A stretch of 64,000 nucleotides of DNA from the NCBI GenBank assembly GCA_964436935.1, contig CAYTES010000001.1, forward strand, positions 1 to 64,000, given 5' to 3'. Below the pieces are notes generated by a model. That model was not told where the DNA came from. It was given only the letters and a program-made list of their open reading frames with translations, and searched no databases. This document shows, in pieces, positions 45,091 to 55,136 of the stretch (position 1 is the stretch's first letter; the number at the start of each line of letters is the position of its first letter). This DNA comes from CAYTES01 sp964436935 (GTDB lineage: Bacteria; Patescibacteriota; Gracilibacteria; UBA1369; UBA12473). The position numbers and the translations under genes were made by a program.

Positions 45091-46790
45091 TATTTGCGCT
45101 CCTGCGGCTCCCACTTCGTCATCGTCACCGGCAAGTTCGACCAGCTCATTTTTCCATCCTTCATTTGAGCCAACTGATGGTGCAAAAACCGCTCATCCTC
45201 TCGATTAGGAAAATCAGTACGTACGTGACTACCACGACTCTCTTCACGCGCCACGGCAGCGGTCAAAAGACACTCGGACACATCCAACATGTGGCCCAAC
45301 TCAAGCACCAAAATCCACTCCGTATTGAACACATGCCCATGATCCGACACCCCAATGTTGAGATACCGCATTTTTAAATTCCGGATCTCTTCAATCCCTT
45401 TTTCCATGCGTGTACGATCCCTAATAATTCCTCCGGCCCGTTCCATGACATCATTCAAAATATCGCGCAAAACGGCTACTTTTTCATGTCCCGAAGCGGT
45501 TCGTAAAGCCTCCAACCGCTCTTCTTCTTCACGAATAGAATCATCGTCCACAGTCACGACTCCCTGACCCTGCACAAACGCAGCCGCCTCTTCTCCCGCC
45601 ACTCGCCCAAAAACCAAACACTCGGAAAGGGAATTCGACCCCAAACGATTCGCCCCATTGATCGTCACGCACGCAGTTTCTCCGGCCGCATAAAGCGCCT
45701 TCAAGGACGTTTCTGCTTTTAAATTTGTATGAACTCCACCCATAAAATAATGCAGCACCGGTCGCACCGGAATCGGCTCCTTCACCGGATCTACATTCTG
45801 ATAATCAATCGAAATCTCCCGAATCAACGGCAAGCGCTCATTGATCAATTTTTCTCCCAAATGCCTCAAATCCAGATGGACACACGGTCCATACGGGGTA
45901 TCAATTCCACGACCCGCCTCAATCTCAGAAACAATCGCGCGTGAAATCAAATCCCTAGGCCCCAATTCCATTTTCGAAGGCATATAATCTTTCAAAAAAC
46001 GATCTCCGGTTTTATTGATCAAATAGCCGCCTTCCCCACGGGCCGCCTCCGTAATCAAAATTCCGGTTCGCACCAAGCCCGTGGGATGAAATTGAACAAA
46101 CTCCATGTCCTTCAACAGAGCTCCGGCCCGCAACGCCAAAGACATCCCATCCCCTGTTTTAATATTTCCATTCGTGGTGAAACGATAGGTTCGTCCCGCC
46201 CCCCCGGTCGCCAAAATGATCGCCTTGCCCGAAAAGGCCACCGTTTCCCCTGTGCGTTGCTGAATCGCCACCACCCCCGTCGCACGCTCACCCGTCATTA
46301 AAATTTTACTCACATACCACTCGTCATACCGCACAATTTGAGGATATTTCAGACTGCGCTCAAACAGACTATGCAGCATATAAAAACCCGTTTTATCCGC
46401 CGCATACACCGTGCGCTTCACCGTCATACCACCAAAGGCCCTTACCGCTACCTGACCATCTTCTTCTCGACTCCACGGACACCCCCAATGTTCCAAATTG
46501 GCAATTTCCTTAGGCGCCTCTCGCACAAAAAACTCCACTGCATCTTGATCCGCTAAATAATCGCTCCCCTTGATCGTATCAAACGCATGAGAATCGAAGT
46601 CGTCATAATCCCGAAGCACTCCGGCCAAGCCCCCTTCCGCCGAAACCGTGTGACTGCGAATCGGATAAACTTTGGAAATAAGCCCCACGGAAAGCTCAGG
46701 ATTTTTCTCCACCGCCGCGATCGCCGCACGCAATCCGGCAGCCCCTCCTCCAATGACCAAAATATCATGCTGATCGATGAGTTTCATCAA
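45087..46790 (-). CDS. frdA: Fumarate reductase/succinate dehydrogenase flavoprotein subunit
   Basis: 567 residues. DILVIGGGAAGLRAA binds FAD, HTVSAEGGLAGVL carries the histidine that bonds FAD covalently, FVQFHPTGL and the catalytic-arginine region GPRDLISRAI are intact, and NGANRLGSNSLSECLVFGRVAG is the C-terminal FAD block. With FrdBCD it would reduce fumarate with quinol. It lies 2.2 kb from frdBCD with three other genes between, so it is on a separate transcript. The anchor type argues for fumarate reductase rather than SdhA. Confidence 0.95.
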   Translation of the reverse strand: MMKLIDQHDILVIGGGAAGLRAAIAAVEKNPELSVGLISKVYPIRSHTVSAEGGLAGVLRDYDDFDSHAFDTIKGSDYLADQDAVEFFVREAPKEIANLEHWGCPWSREEDGQVAVRAFGGMTVKRTVYAADKTGFYMLHSLFERSLKYPQIVRYDEWYVSKILMTGERATGVVAIQQRTGETVAFSGKAIILATGGAGRTYRFTTNGNIKTGDGMSLALRAGALLKDMEFVQFHPTGLVRTGILITEAARGEGGYLINKTGDRFLKDYMPSKMELGPRDLISRAIVSEIEAGRGIDTPYGPCVHLDLRHLGEKLINERLPLIREISIDYQNVDPVKEPIPVRPVLHYFMGGVHTNLKAETSLKALYAAGETACVTINGANRLGSNSLSECLVFGRVAGEEAAAFVQGQGVVTVDDDSIREEEERLEALRTASGHEKVAVLRDILNDVMERAGGIIRDRTRMEKGIEEIRNLKMRYLNIGVSDHGHVFNTEWILVLELGHMLDVSECLLTAAVAREESRGSHVRTDFPNREDERFLHHQLAQMKDGKMSWSNLPVTMTKWEPQERKY

Positions 46791-46808
46791 AAAAGATCAT
46801 AGCACAAA

Positions 46809-47321
46809 TCATCGAAATCCTTGAATTTGATCCAATCGAATCCCTAAGCTCTCCATACGTTGAGCCGCATCAATCAATAAGGGCGTCAAACGTGAATGAA
46901 TAGAAAAATACAATAAATCAAACCCGGAAACAGCAGCAAATGCATCCGCTCCTTCGAAATCACGTACATTGATCAATCGAATAACCTCATCACGAATAGG
47001 ATCTTCAACAAAAACCATCACCTCATAAATAGGCTTCATTTTCACTAAAAAATTCTCATTTTCTTGCACAAATCGTTCCATTAATCCTGGAAATTTCTTT
47101 TCCAATTGTGAAAAATAACTCCAAGATTCATTAAAAGGCTGAAAGCCAAAAACCTCGGCAAAAAGATTCCAAAAATTGTTGCGAAAACGAGGAGGTTTTT
47201 CAGCAGAAATAGATCCATGGGGATCAACACCCCATTCTCGCAAAAGCGCATGCGCCCGATCTACAACGGGTTTCAAAACTTCAGGAATAGGATAGGAAGA
47301 AAACTCCTCGGGAAGCAACAT
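46809..47321 (-). CDS. Hypothetical protein
   Basis: A 170-residue protein, not recognised. Mostly helical with several aromatic residues (FRNNFWNLFAEVFGFQPFNESW) and no signal peptide or membrane segment. It lies 18 bases upstream of frdA on the same strand and may be co-transcribed with it. Confidence 0.65.
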   Translation of the reverse strand: MLLPEEFSSYPIPEVLKPVVDRAHALLREWGVDPHGSISAEKPPRFRNNFWNLFAEVFGFQPFNESWSYFSQLEKKFPGLMERFVQENENFLVKMKPIYEVMVFVEDPIRDEVIRLINVRDFEGADAFAAVSGFDLLYFSIHSRLTPLLIDAAQRMESLGIRLDQIQGFR

Positions 47322-47359
47322 AGAAAAAATTCTAATCTAAAACCCGAATTTAAAGAAAT

Positions 47360-50300
47360 TTAGAAAATAGCTCGAATCAACTCAACTAAGCTGGCATACA
47401 AACCCTGTTTTTCAAAGGAAATTTCTTCCGAGGATTCAAACAGTTCATTGGTTTCTTTCCAGTCCTGAACCCGCTGAATGATGGTCGAGGTTTCCGCACG
47501 ATTGAGGCCGTTATAAAGGTCGGCATTTCCCGTGTCTCCCTGTCCCTCAATAATTCCGGCGGCGTAGAGTGCCTCCGCAGCATGCCAATAGGCATCATCC
47601 GGAGCCACATCGGGGAAGTATCCTTCGAAAACAGTGGGAGGTTCCATGCCTTCCTTCTGTCCCAATTCGAGCATCAATTGCATCATTTCCGCGCGATTCA
47701 CCATTTGACTCAGATCGGAATAGGCAATGGAAAGATTCAATGCTTTGGCTTTATTTTCATACGGAGTCCACCACACCTCTCCTCCTTCTCCAGCGACTTC
47801 GTAATCAAAAGCGAACAACGCCATTTTCAAGACTTCGGCCCGTCTTGTGCCGTCACTGGGGCCAAAATTGTAGGTTCGATTGCCGTTTCCATCTTTGTAT
47901 CCTCCCAAAATGCCTTCCTGGGCAGATTCGATCACATGACCGGCATACCAGTATTCTGCAGGAGACGCATTGTAGGCATCATTAAAAATATACGGAACGT
48001 CATGAAACTCATACCCATACTCAAATTTAGACTGCTCCGCTTGCTCCAAAAGTTTTTGCAAATCATCAATATAAGTTTGCAACTCAGCCTTAGAGGTTTC
48101 CTCATTGAGGGTATTGTTGATCGATTCCCATTGATCCGCGATTTCAGCGGCCAAATCCTCGTCAGGATAAGGCAGATTGGCAAACAATTCCTTAAACTCG
48201 GAAAGTGTTTCCAATTCTTGCGTGTTTTCATTCTCAATTTGTTCAAAATCCAGCGCCGTCACTTGTTCAAAAACAAGATTATTATTCTCCAACAACGCTT
48301 CACCTTGTGCTAAATTCTGAAAATTTTCCATCAGGCGATTGGTGAGTTTTTCCGTTAAATCGATCTCTAAAAACTTAACCAACTCTTCCATCACCGCCGC
48401 TTTAACCACGCGCACAATGTCTTCCAAAAGACTTTCCGTGATGCGGCTCACCAACTCATCCGCGATATTTTGACCATATATTTGTTGCAAACGATTGCAG
48501 TTTCGGCCACAGTCTGGCCCGGATCCATAAAACTCATTTGAGTCATCAACCAAAATGGCGAACATGGCCCAAACAGATTCCCATTCTCGATCCGTTAAAG
48601 TTAAACCGGATTGATGCCCGTTCACATAAAGAGAAATTTTTTCAATCTTCGGATCGATGAAGGACGCCCATTTGTCCAATTGATTCCAAAAATGTTCCAT
48701 AGATTTTTCAAGTTCATAAGGTTCACCATTAAAATCATCAAGCAAAGACTGCATGTCTTCTAACATTTCTCTAGCATCAGGCATGACCTTAGAAATTTCG
48801 TTGAGAAAATTTTGATTCTTTTTATCCAATCGGCCATTTAAAACATCGACGGCAGCTTCAATAACCTCAATTTCGTCTTGAAGGACAACCAGCTCTTCCT
48901 CGATCCATTGCGATTGAACGAGAGAGTTTTGCAATCGGTGAAGTGGCCCAAGGGCCTCCCACAAAAGACTGTTGTCTTGGCTATGAAAAGCAAAATCTTC
49001 ACGGGTCCAGCCCAAATCGGCCCACATTTCATTCAATTCTTCGTCAAAATAGGAGCGTACCGTTTGACGTTCTTCGGAATCCGTCAGTTCATCAATCGTG
49101 CTAAAAGTAGGCATCTCCTCGATGCCGGATTCAAGCGCATCGCCAGAAATTAAAAACTCATCATAAAGTTGATAAAATTCATCCAGCCAATCTAAGGCAT
49201 CCGTCAAAGCCCTCTCATCCTGGGATTCCAACTCAATATTCATGGCGTCCAAATGGACGAATAACTTATTTTTCTCACGTTTCCATTCTAAAATATTGGT
49301 CACATTATCATAAAAGCTCAATTTTCCTTCGACGATATCCCGTTTCATTTGATAAACATCTGTTTTTCTCAAAATCAATACAGCGGCATCAAGATGATCC
49401 CACGTTAAATCTTTTTTATTTTTAAGATAAGTGAGCAGATCATTTTGAGCCTCAAGTTCGTTTGAAAACGCCTCCGACTCCTCTTGAACATAAAGCAAGA
49501 GCTCCTCCAAGGCAGCAATATCTTCCTCAAATTCACCCTTCACCTCATCGAGAAGTTCTGGCGACAATCCTTCTTGCTCCAACCCCATCTCATCTTGTTC
49601 AACAAACTCGATCCGATCTTCAAAATCTTTAATTTTGCGTTCAATGCGTTTAGAGAATTGTCCAAAATATTTCAAATCCCGTTCCTTCCAGCGTAACCCT
49701 TCTTTCATCTCACTCAATTGTCGACCGGCCTCTTCGGGGTCGATAAGGTTACCATCATTTTGCTGATCACAGGAGCCACTTTGAACGTTGCCTTTATCAT
49801 CCTTACAGATTTCGCACCAGACTCCATCGCCATCCTCATCATTCCATTCACAGCGATTTTGATCGGGCTCTTCACAATACTGCGTGGTATAATTCCCTTT
49901 TTCATCGTAACAAGTTTTACACTCAAGACCCTGTCGGTCGACATAATAATCGCAGCGTCCTTGTTCAGAATCATCGCCATCATCCCAATCACCCTCTTGA
50001 TCATCACAAGTATTTTTCAATACCGTCCCATCCGGCTTGGTGCAAGTTTCGCACCAAAAATAGCCACCGGTATTTTCATACTCACAATGCGCATTGAGAT
50101 CAAAATACTCCTCATTGGAATTATACGAATCATCATCAGCGCTATCTTGCCAACACGAACGATTGGTTACAGTTCCGTTGTTGTCATAACATTTCATGCA
50201 CTGCAAACCATCCTGCCAAAAATAGTCACAAGAATTGGAACTCATGGATCCGCTTGAACTAGTGCTGGTCATCCAACACGAATCATTTTGTTTCACACCT

Positions 50301-52213
50301 TTATCGTCATAACACACGTTGCATTGCAAACCGTCGGCCTCATAACTTTCACATTGGGCAGAACCGTAGTAATTAGTTGTCGCGGTGCCATCGGCCGTGA
50401 TGGTTGTCGTACCAACGATCGTACTGGTGTTGTTTGAAGAAATGGTACCACTGGTCGAACCTGTTCCCGAACCCGTATTGGTTGAAGTATTTGAAGTATT
50501 GTTGCTGGTGGTGGTTCCGCTGGTCGTGCTGGTTGACCCGGTTCCACTCGTAATTAAGGTGGTTCCCGTTGAAGTATTGTTGTTGGTGGTTCCCGTGTTG
50601 TTTGATCCCGTTGTGGCCGTACACGTATTTTTAATTTGCGTTCCATCTTGATAGGAACATTTTTGACATTGAGTTCCATCGGAATTTTGCAAAAATTCAC
50701 AATAAGCGTTTTTGGTGAAGTAATCATCGGGATATTCCGAGGCGTTGGAATAACACCATTCGGTACGCAAATAACCCGAGGGGTCATAAAAGGAGGCGCA
50801 CTCCATGTCGTTCGATTTTCTAAAATACACATTTTTGATGGTGTAACTGTAGCTGACGCTGCAATAGGAACTTGATGTTTTTGAGCCCTGAGAACAGGTG
50901 GTGCACACCATGTCATTCACACTATTGTTCGTGACGCACTGTTGCGTTGAGGTTGTTGCTGAGGTTGAGCCCGTGGAGCCGGTAGTTCCACTGGAGGTTT
51001 CCGGTTCATACGCGTCACACATTTTCCCGATTCCATCCCCATCCGTATCTTTTTGATCGCTATTCGCGACTTCAATACAATTATCAGTATTATCCATCAC
51101 TCCATCTTTATCCGTATCGGTGGTGGAAGATCCCGTAATAGTGACTAAAATGGAATTGCTATAGCCTAATCCACACTCCTCATTAGTACAGGTACGAATC
51201 ATCCACGATCCGTTCATTTTAGGCGTTATCCCCGAAAGAGTTTGAATTCCGGTGGACGTTGTGGACGTGAGTGTCGTGAGAGTAGTCACCGTACTTGCCG
51301 GAGAAGGACTGATAACCTGAATTTTAACATTGATCGGAACCCCGTTCGTGGGAGAGGCGCAGGTATAAGTCAATTTAATACTTTCCGAAAAAGTATAGCT
51401 TGATTTGTCGGTAGCCAAATAAAATCCGGTGCAGGCCGGATAGGGAGTGGAATCACATTTGTCTCCTATTTTGTCACCATCGGTATCTTTTTGATCACTA
51501 TTCGAGGCGTACATACAGTTATCAGTAGCATCCAAAATTCCATCGTAATCAAAATCCGCAGGGCAATCCGTGGCACAAACCGTCGAATTTTCACCCGTTT
51601 GACAAATGTTATTTCCACAACTCGCCGTATTTTGGGTACTGACGCGATGCGCCGAAACCAAAGCCTGTTGCGCGGTCAAATCGCAAGCACCTTCATATTT
51701 AAATACAGAATAATCATGATCACTTCGACAATGATAGGTTGCCCCCAAATCGTCCACATACAGGCGCATATTGGTATTCACGTTACTTACCGCCGAAACA
51801 TTGATATTGACCGACACATTTTTTCCCTCTTTACTCACTCCGGAAATGGTTAACGTTTGCGCACCAATCGCATCCGCGGCACCGATGGCAATGCCTCCGC
51901 TGCATGTATTGCGATTTTCCCATAATCCAGCGTCATTCAAATGACCGCATTCGGTATAGGGTGTTGGAAAATCTCCGGTCCAAATGGAAATTCCATAATT
52001 CAAATTACCCGGAGAATTGCCACCGGGATTGGTCGAAGAAACACTCGTGATTTTAGACAATTGCAAGAGTTGAACTCCTTCACTGCTGGCAATCACATCC
52101 GTTTTCAAAAAAGAACCATATGATCCACCCAATAAATCCCATCCGGTTAGGGTAGCCGCCACAAGTCCGGCAACCATTAAAAATTTAGGGTTCAATGAAG
52201 AAAAAAATTTCAC
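47360..52213 (-). CDS. Giant secreted SLH protein with seven four-Cys repeats
   Basis: A 1617-residue surface protein. Residues 1-40 are a signal sequence. Two calcium-binding thrombospondin-type-3-like segments (about 219-253 and 366-400) have D-x-D-x-DG-x-x-D and NSDQKDTDGD. Seven repeats of C-x9-11-C-x2-C-x10-11-C lie at 426-451, 505-531, 621-646, 662-687, 710-736, 754-780 and 788-815, with a Thr/Ser/Asn/Gly linker at 532-620. A long charged helical stretch (about 830-1430) leads to three SLH-like modules at the C-terminus (ILGGYKDGNG; AYSDLSQMVNRAEMMQLML; PDDAYWHAAEALYAAGIIEG). Probably attached to the S-layer or wall. The Cys repeat is not a family I know. Confidence 0.85.
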   Translation of the reverse strand: MKFFSSLNPKFLMVAGLVAATLTGWDLLGGSYGSFLKTDVIASSEGVQLLQLSKITSVSSTNPGGNSPGNLNYGISIWTGDFPTPYTECGHLNDAGLWENRNTCSGGIAIGAADAIGAQTLTISGVSKEGKNVSVNINVSAVSNVNTNMRLYVDDLGATYHCRSDHDYSVFKYEGACDLTAQQALVSAHRVSTQNTASCGNNICQTGENSTVCATDCPADFDYDGILDATDNCMYASNSDQKDTDGDKIGDKCDSTPYPACTGFYLATDKSSYTFSESIKLTYTCASPTNGVPINVKIQVISPSPASTVTTLTTLTSTTSTGIQTLSGITPKMNGSWMIRTCTNEECGLGYSNSILVTITGSSTTDTDKDGVMDNTDNCIEVANSDQKDTDGDGIGKMCDAYEPETSSGTTGSTGSTSATTSTQQCVTNNSVNDMVCTTCSQGSKTSSSYCSVSYSYTIKNVYFRKSNDMECASFYDPSGYLRTEWCYSNASEYPDDYFTKNAYCEFLQNSDGTQCQKCSYQDGTQIKNTCTATTGSNNTGTTNNNTSTGTTLITSGTGSTSTTSGTTTSNNTSNTSTNTGSGTGSTSGTISSNNTSTIVGTTTITADGTATTNYYGSAQCESYEADGLQCNVCYDDKGVKQNDSCWMTSTSSSGSMSSNSCDYFWQDGLQCMKCYDNNGTVTNRSCWQDSADDDSYNSNEEYFDLNAHCEYENTGGYFWCETCTKPDGTVLKNTCDDQEGDWDDGDDSEQGRCDYYVDRQGLECKTCYDEKGNYTTQYCEEPDQNRCEWNDEDGDGVWCEICKDDKGNVQSGSCDQQNDGNLIDPEEAGRQLSEMKEGLRWKERDLKYFGQFSKRIERKIKDFEDRIEFVEQDEMGLEQEGLSPELLDEVKGEFEEDIAALEELLLYVQEESEAFSNELEAQNDLLTYLKNKKDLTWDHLDAAVLILRKTDVYQMKRDIVEGKLSFYDNVTNILEWKREKNKLFVHLDAMNIELESQDERALTDALDWLDEFYQLYDEFLISGDALESGIEEMPTFSTIDELTDSEERQTVRSYFDEELNEMWADLGWTREDFAFHSQDNSLLWEALGPLHRLQNSLVQSQWIEEELVVLQDEIEVIEAAVDVLNGRLDKKNQNFLNEISKVMPDAREMLEDMQSLLDDFNGEPYELEKSMEHFWNQLDKWASFIDPKIEKISLYVNGHQSGLTLTDREWESVWAMFAILVDDSNEFYGSGPDCGRNCNRLQQIYGQNIADELVSRITESLLEDIVRVVKAAVMEELVKFLEIDLTEKLTNRLMENFQNLAQGEALLENNNLVFEQVTALDFEQIENENTQELETLSEFKELFANLPYPDEDLAAEIADQWESINNTLNEETSKAELQTYIDDLQKLLEQAEQSKFEYGYEFHDVPYIFNDAYNASPAEYWYAGHVIESAQEGILGGYKDGNGNRTYNFGPSDGTRRAEVLKMALFAFDYEVAGEGGEVWWTPYENKAKALNLSIAYSDLSQMVNRAEMMQLMLELGQKEGMEPPTVFEGYFPDVAPDDAYWHAAEALYAAGIIEGQGDTGNADLYNGLNRAETSTIIQRVQDWKETNELFESSEEISFEKQGLYASLVELIRAIF

Positions 52214-52381
52214 GAGGTTGGATTTTAATTTTTATTTTTTGATGACCGAGATATTCCCAAGGCATCATATTATTATAGTACTTTTTTAATTTTAAGTCAA
52301 ATTTTTATGCCCCCAATTCCACCCCCCCACTTGATTCAATTTTTAAAATAAGTTAAACTTAAGATAATCTAATAAAAAAAT

Positions 52382-52651
52382 ATGATTGCCATTTCCACCA
52401 AAGAGCTACGTCTAAAAATGCCTTTTGTAAGGAGTGAACTCAAAAAAGGCACTACTTTCTTATTGATTCACAAAAGCCAACTCATTGGCGAAATAAAACC
52501 GATTAAAAAAGATCAAAAATTGACTGAGATCGATGAAGAACAAAAGATGTGGGAACAAGCCGCGATCGAAGATTTAGGAAACGAAGATTGGCTAACACAG
52601 GAGGAAATTAATTATTATCTCTCTTTACCCGACTATGACGAATCCATTTAA
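52382..52651 (+). CDS. Antitoxin of a MazF-type pair
   Basis: An 89-residue protein with the Phd/YefM-like start ISTKELRLKMPFVRSELKKG, then FLLIHKSQLIGEIKP, and an acidic C-terminal tail that would neutralise the toxin. It overlaps the toxin gene by 17 bases, the usual coupled arrangement. Likely autoregulates the operon by binding its promoter, although I cannot point to an operator. Confidence 0.75.
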   Translation: MIAISTKELRLKMPFVRSELKKGTTFLLIHKSQLIGEIKPIKKDQKLTEIDEEQKMWEQAAIEDLGNEDWLTQEEINYYLSLPDYDESI

Positions 52652-52976
52652 ATTAGGTGAAATTTATCTTGTAAGATTTGATCCCAGCGTAGGAAAAGAA
52701 TACAAAAAAATCCGCCCCGGACTGATCGTTCAAAATGAAAATATAACTTCAAATTATATTACCGTGGTTCCGATAAGTTCAAAAATAGAACACTGCAAAA
52801 TGCCGGATATACTCATTGAAAGAAATGGCAAAAATCGACTGGAATTTGATTCGAGAATTATTGTTCAGCAAATCTCTTCATTTGATCATAGTCGATTCAT
52901 CAAAAAAATCGGTGCCGTTTCCAGCCCTGTCTTACGCCAAGTGAGAGGCTATTTGAGACGTCATTTCTTACTGTAA
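52635..52976 (+). CDS. MazF/PemK-type mRNA interferase toxin
   Basis: A 113-residue toxin. LGEIYLVRFDPSVGKEYKKI, then RPGLIVQNE, is the MazF/PemK/CcdB-fold signature, with the conserved RP-x-LIVQN strand. TVVPISSK and the ARII-like RIIVQQISSFDHSRF block follow. Expected to cleave single-stranded RNA at a short motif; the cut site cannot be read from sequence. Confidence 0.9.
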   Translation: MTNPFKLGEIYLVRFDPSVGKEYKKIRPGLIVQNENITSNYITVVPISSKIEHCKMPDILIERNGKNRLEFDSRIIVQQISSFDHSRFIKKIGAVSSPVLRQVRGYLRRHFLL

Positions 52977-52994
52977 ATACTAGGAACAACTGAC

Positions 52995-55136
52995 TTAAAG
53001 CGTCAACCGCCGAACGGGAACTTTTTCGGGAACATGCATCGCTGATTTTTTCTTTAAAATTAAAGTATACTCGTCCATAGCCTCACCAAGTTGCCCCAAT
53101 GAAAAAGAGTCTCGTCGACCGCCCGACGATTGATAATAAATCTCAATTTTTTTAGGACAAAACTTACTCCCCAAAACAGATTTGGAAAGATCCAATTGAA
53201 GCTTAGGTCGAGACAAATTGGGCGTTTCAAGCTGTGCCAAAGAATCTAAAATAGCCCGCAAAATAGGTTTAAAGACAACTTGATTCCGACGATAAAATTG
53301 AGCCGGTCGATGAAGTTGAAGCATGGCGGTGAGATAAGGAGATCCATTTTTTTGACTTTGATAAGACATCTGTTCCACGTCCGTAGCAATAAACTGTCCC
53401 CTTAATGCCGACATAGCCAAAGTCCGAAAAGAGGTCGCGATATCAAAAGCATTAGGAAGTTGAAGTGATTGCTCAAATTTTCTTACTAAATCATCAACAA
53501 TACGCAACGAAACATCTGCCATAGTAGAACCAACATCCAAGGCATCTTTACCATCAAAAAGAGAAAACTTGGAAATTTCCTCCCTGAAAAGCCACGAATG
53601 AAAGGAATTTATGCCCGCATGCGCTCCAACCAAATAAGGATACGCATCAAATCGATTTTCAGCGATGGGAGCACCTTCTTTAAATAAGCTCATTTTATAA
53701 CGTTGCAAAAGATCAGAAACAACTGACAAATTTTCTACTCCATCTATGATTGAAAGCATTTCTTTATTACTACTTGGCCCGGCCAATTCATGCCACCAAC
53801 CGGAAACCTTGGGGTCTCGACGCGACAAAACATTCATGGCCACCTTTGCATTATCGGCCAAAGACAAAGATTGCAACGTATTAATGGTACTTGGACTCAC
53901 CGGCCCCGGAAAATCCAACATCACCACATCAAAGGGACCATATTCCTCAATCACTTCTTCCAAAGGCTCTGAAATTCCCCTAATTCCATAACGAGCCGCA
54001 TTTTCCATAAATTCTTTCTGCACTCGCTTGCTGGATTCAAAACCATAAATCTTCCCCGGAGAAAATCCCGCCTCCAAATAACCGGGAATTTCTAAACACT
54101 TTCGCCCTGGCAAACATGCAACCTTCAACTGTTTCCGCCCCTTACGCGGAACATGGTTCTCAATAAAACGCATCCATTCCCTCCGCCATAATTTCTTCAT
54201 CTTCGTATCATAATCAAACACATCACCTTCACCTTCAAAAGATTCGATCACTTCAATTCGACCCGGAGTGGAATCATCAAGAATTTCAGAAGGTAAATTC
54301 ACTTCCGGAAAATTATCCAAGACCATTTCAGGGGCCTGAGGTTCAACCTCAGAAGTCTCCACAAGCAAAACCTCCTCCGTAAATTCACCCCCTTCACCTT
54401 CAGGCAACGCAGACTCCTCATCAAGAACCTCGGAGTGACCATTGTTTTCACCATCCATAGCAATTTCTTCAGCTTCAACCCGACCACCAAACCCCTCCAC
54501 CGCCTGAATCGCTTTTTCCTTTAAACTTCCAGGCTTAATCTTTAAACGAAAATCCCCATAAAAATGAGCCAATATCGACTTGAACGCACGTGATTCCATT
54601 CCAAAAAACGGCGCAACCTGCTGAACAAAATCTCCACCAAACCCGGAAGGTGGCAAAGAGGTGAGCACGTAAACCCAACATCGAAACGCTTCATTGCGCA
54701 CAAAACGACCATCGACCGATTCCGGCTGCCAAACTCGAATGAGACTCAATCGTCCGGCATCGGCATCCGACCACAGAGCATATAAATTCTCAAGATCAAC
54801 GGAATGTTCCGCACCATTCAAAGACAATTTTTCTTGAGCACTCCTCAACGCTTCCGTACCACTCAAGGGTAATTTTTTCTCAGCACCTCCAACACGGCCA
54901 CTACCTACCCCTCGAGGCTTCTTTTCTTTTTTAACACCACCCTTCGACAAAAGATCTCGCGCCAATTCTTCAACACTTTCTTCCGCTCCATCCAAAGAGT
55001 CCGACCGCCACGCCTTGGCCGCACTCACTTGCCCTTCCGAAAGACAAAACAAAGTCTGACATTGAGCTCTAAAATGTTCCCAATTCCCGGCTCGCTTCGC
55101 GTACTCTTGCCTAATAAAAGCCCCTTCAAGCGGCAA
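52995..55136 (-). CDS. Large hypothetical protein with a methyltransferase-like Rossmann domain
   Basis: 713 residues, not recognised as a whole. The N-terminal part holds two similar motifs (AKAWRSDSLDGA near 42 and IRVWQPESVDGR near 139) in helical surroundings. Residues about 200-300 are acidic and low-complexity. Residues 330-500 read as a SAM-type Rossmann fold: VACLPGRKCLEIPGYLEAGF, IYGFESSKRVQKEFMENAARYGI, then GPFDVVMLDFPGPVSPSTI. That form is seen in phage and mobile-element proteins of unknown role. The gene overlaps the next minus-strand gene by 11 bases. Confidence 0.65.
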   Translation of the reverse strand: MPLEGAFIRQEYAKRAGNWEHFRAQCQTLFCLSEGQVSAAKAWRSDSLDGAEESVEELARDLLSKGGVKKEKKPRGVGSGRVGGAEKKLPLSGTEALRSAQEKLSLNGAEHSVDLENLYALWSDADAGRLSLIRVWQPESVDGRFVRNEAFRCWVYVLTSLPPSGFGGDFVQQVAPFFGMESRAFKSILAHFYGDFRLKIKPGSLKEKAIQAVEGFGGRVEAEEIAMDGENNGHSEVLDEESALPEGEGGEFTEEVLLVETSEVEPQAPEMVLDNFPEVNLPSEILDDSTPGRIEVIESFEGEGDVFDYDTKMKKLWRREWMRFIENHVPRKGRKQLKVACLPGRKCLEIPGYLEAGFSPGKIYGFESSKRVQKEFMENAARYGIRGISEPLEEVIEEYGPFDVVMLDFPGPVSPSTINTLQSLSLADNAKVAMNVLSRRDPKVSGWWHELAGPSSNKEMLSIIDGVENLSVVSDLLQRYKMSLFKEGAPIAENRFDAYPYLVGAHAGINSFHSWLFREEISKFSLFDGKDALDVGSTMADVSLRIVDDLVRKFEQSLQLPNAFDIATSFRTLAMSALRGQFIATDVEQMSYQSQKNGSPYLTAMLQLHRPAQFYRRNQVVFKPILRAILDSLAQLETPNLSRPKLQLDLSKSVLGSKFCPKKIEIYYQSSGGRRDSFSLGQLGEAMDEYTLILKKKSAMHVPEKVPVRRLTL

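Noticed and set aside
44898..45377. A 159-codon plus-strand frame across the 3' end of frdA
   Set aside because: It is mostly antisense to the well-conserved frdA and crosses palindrome P2; its translation is low-complexity and histidine/arginine-rich.
50385..50651. Open frames on both strands in the Thr/Ser/Asn linker of the giant surface protein
   Set aside because: Repetitive codons (ACC, ACT, AGC, AAC) create long frames on all strands. The Val/Leu-rich plus-strand product is a shadow of the linker.
47360..52213. Microsatellite-like DNA repeats in the linker as a recombination or CRISPR-like array
   Set aside because: The repeats are codon-level Thr/Ser/Asn/Gly runs in one frame, with no fixed spacer or palindromic unit. 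No CRISPR array was seen anywhere in the window.
52382..52976. The toxin-antitoxin pair as a novel system
   Set aside because: Both proteins match the ordinary MazF/PemK plus Phd/YefM-type arrangement, with standard overlap, so it is not new.
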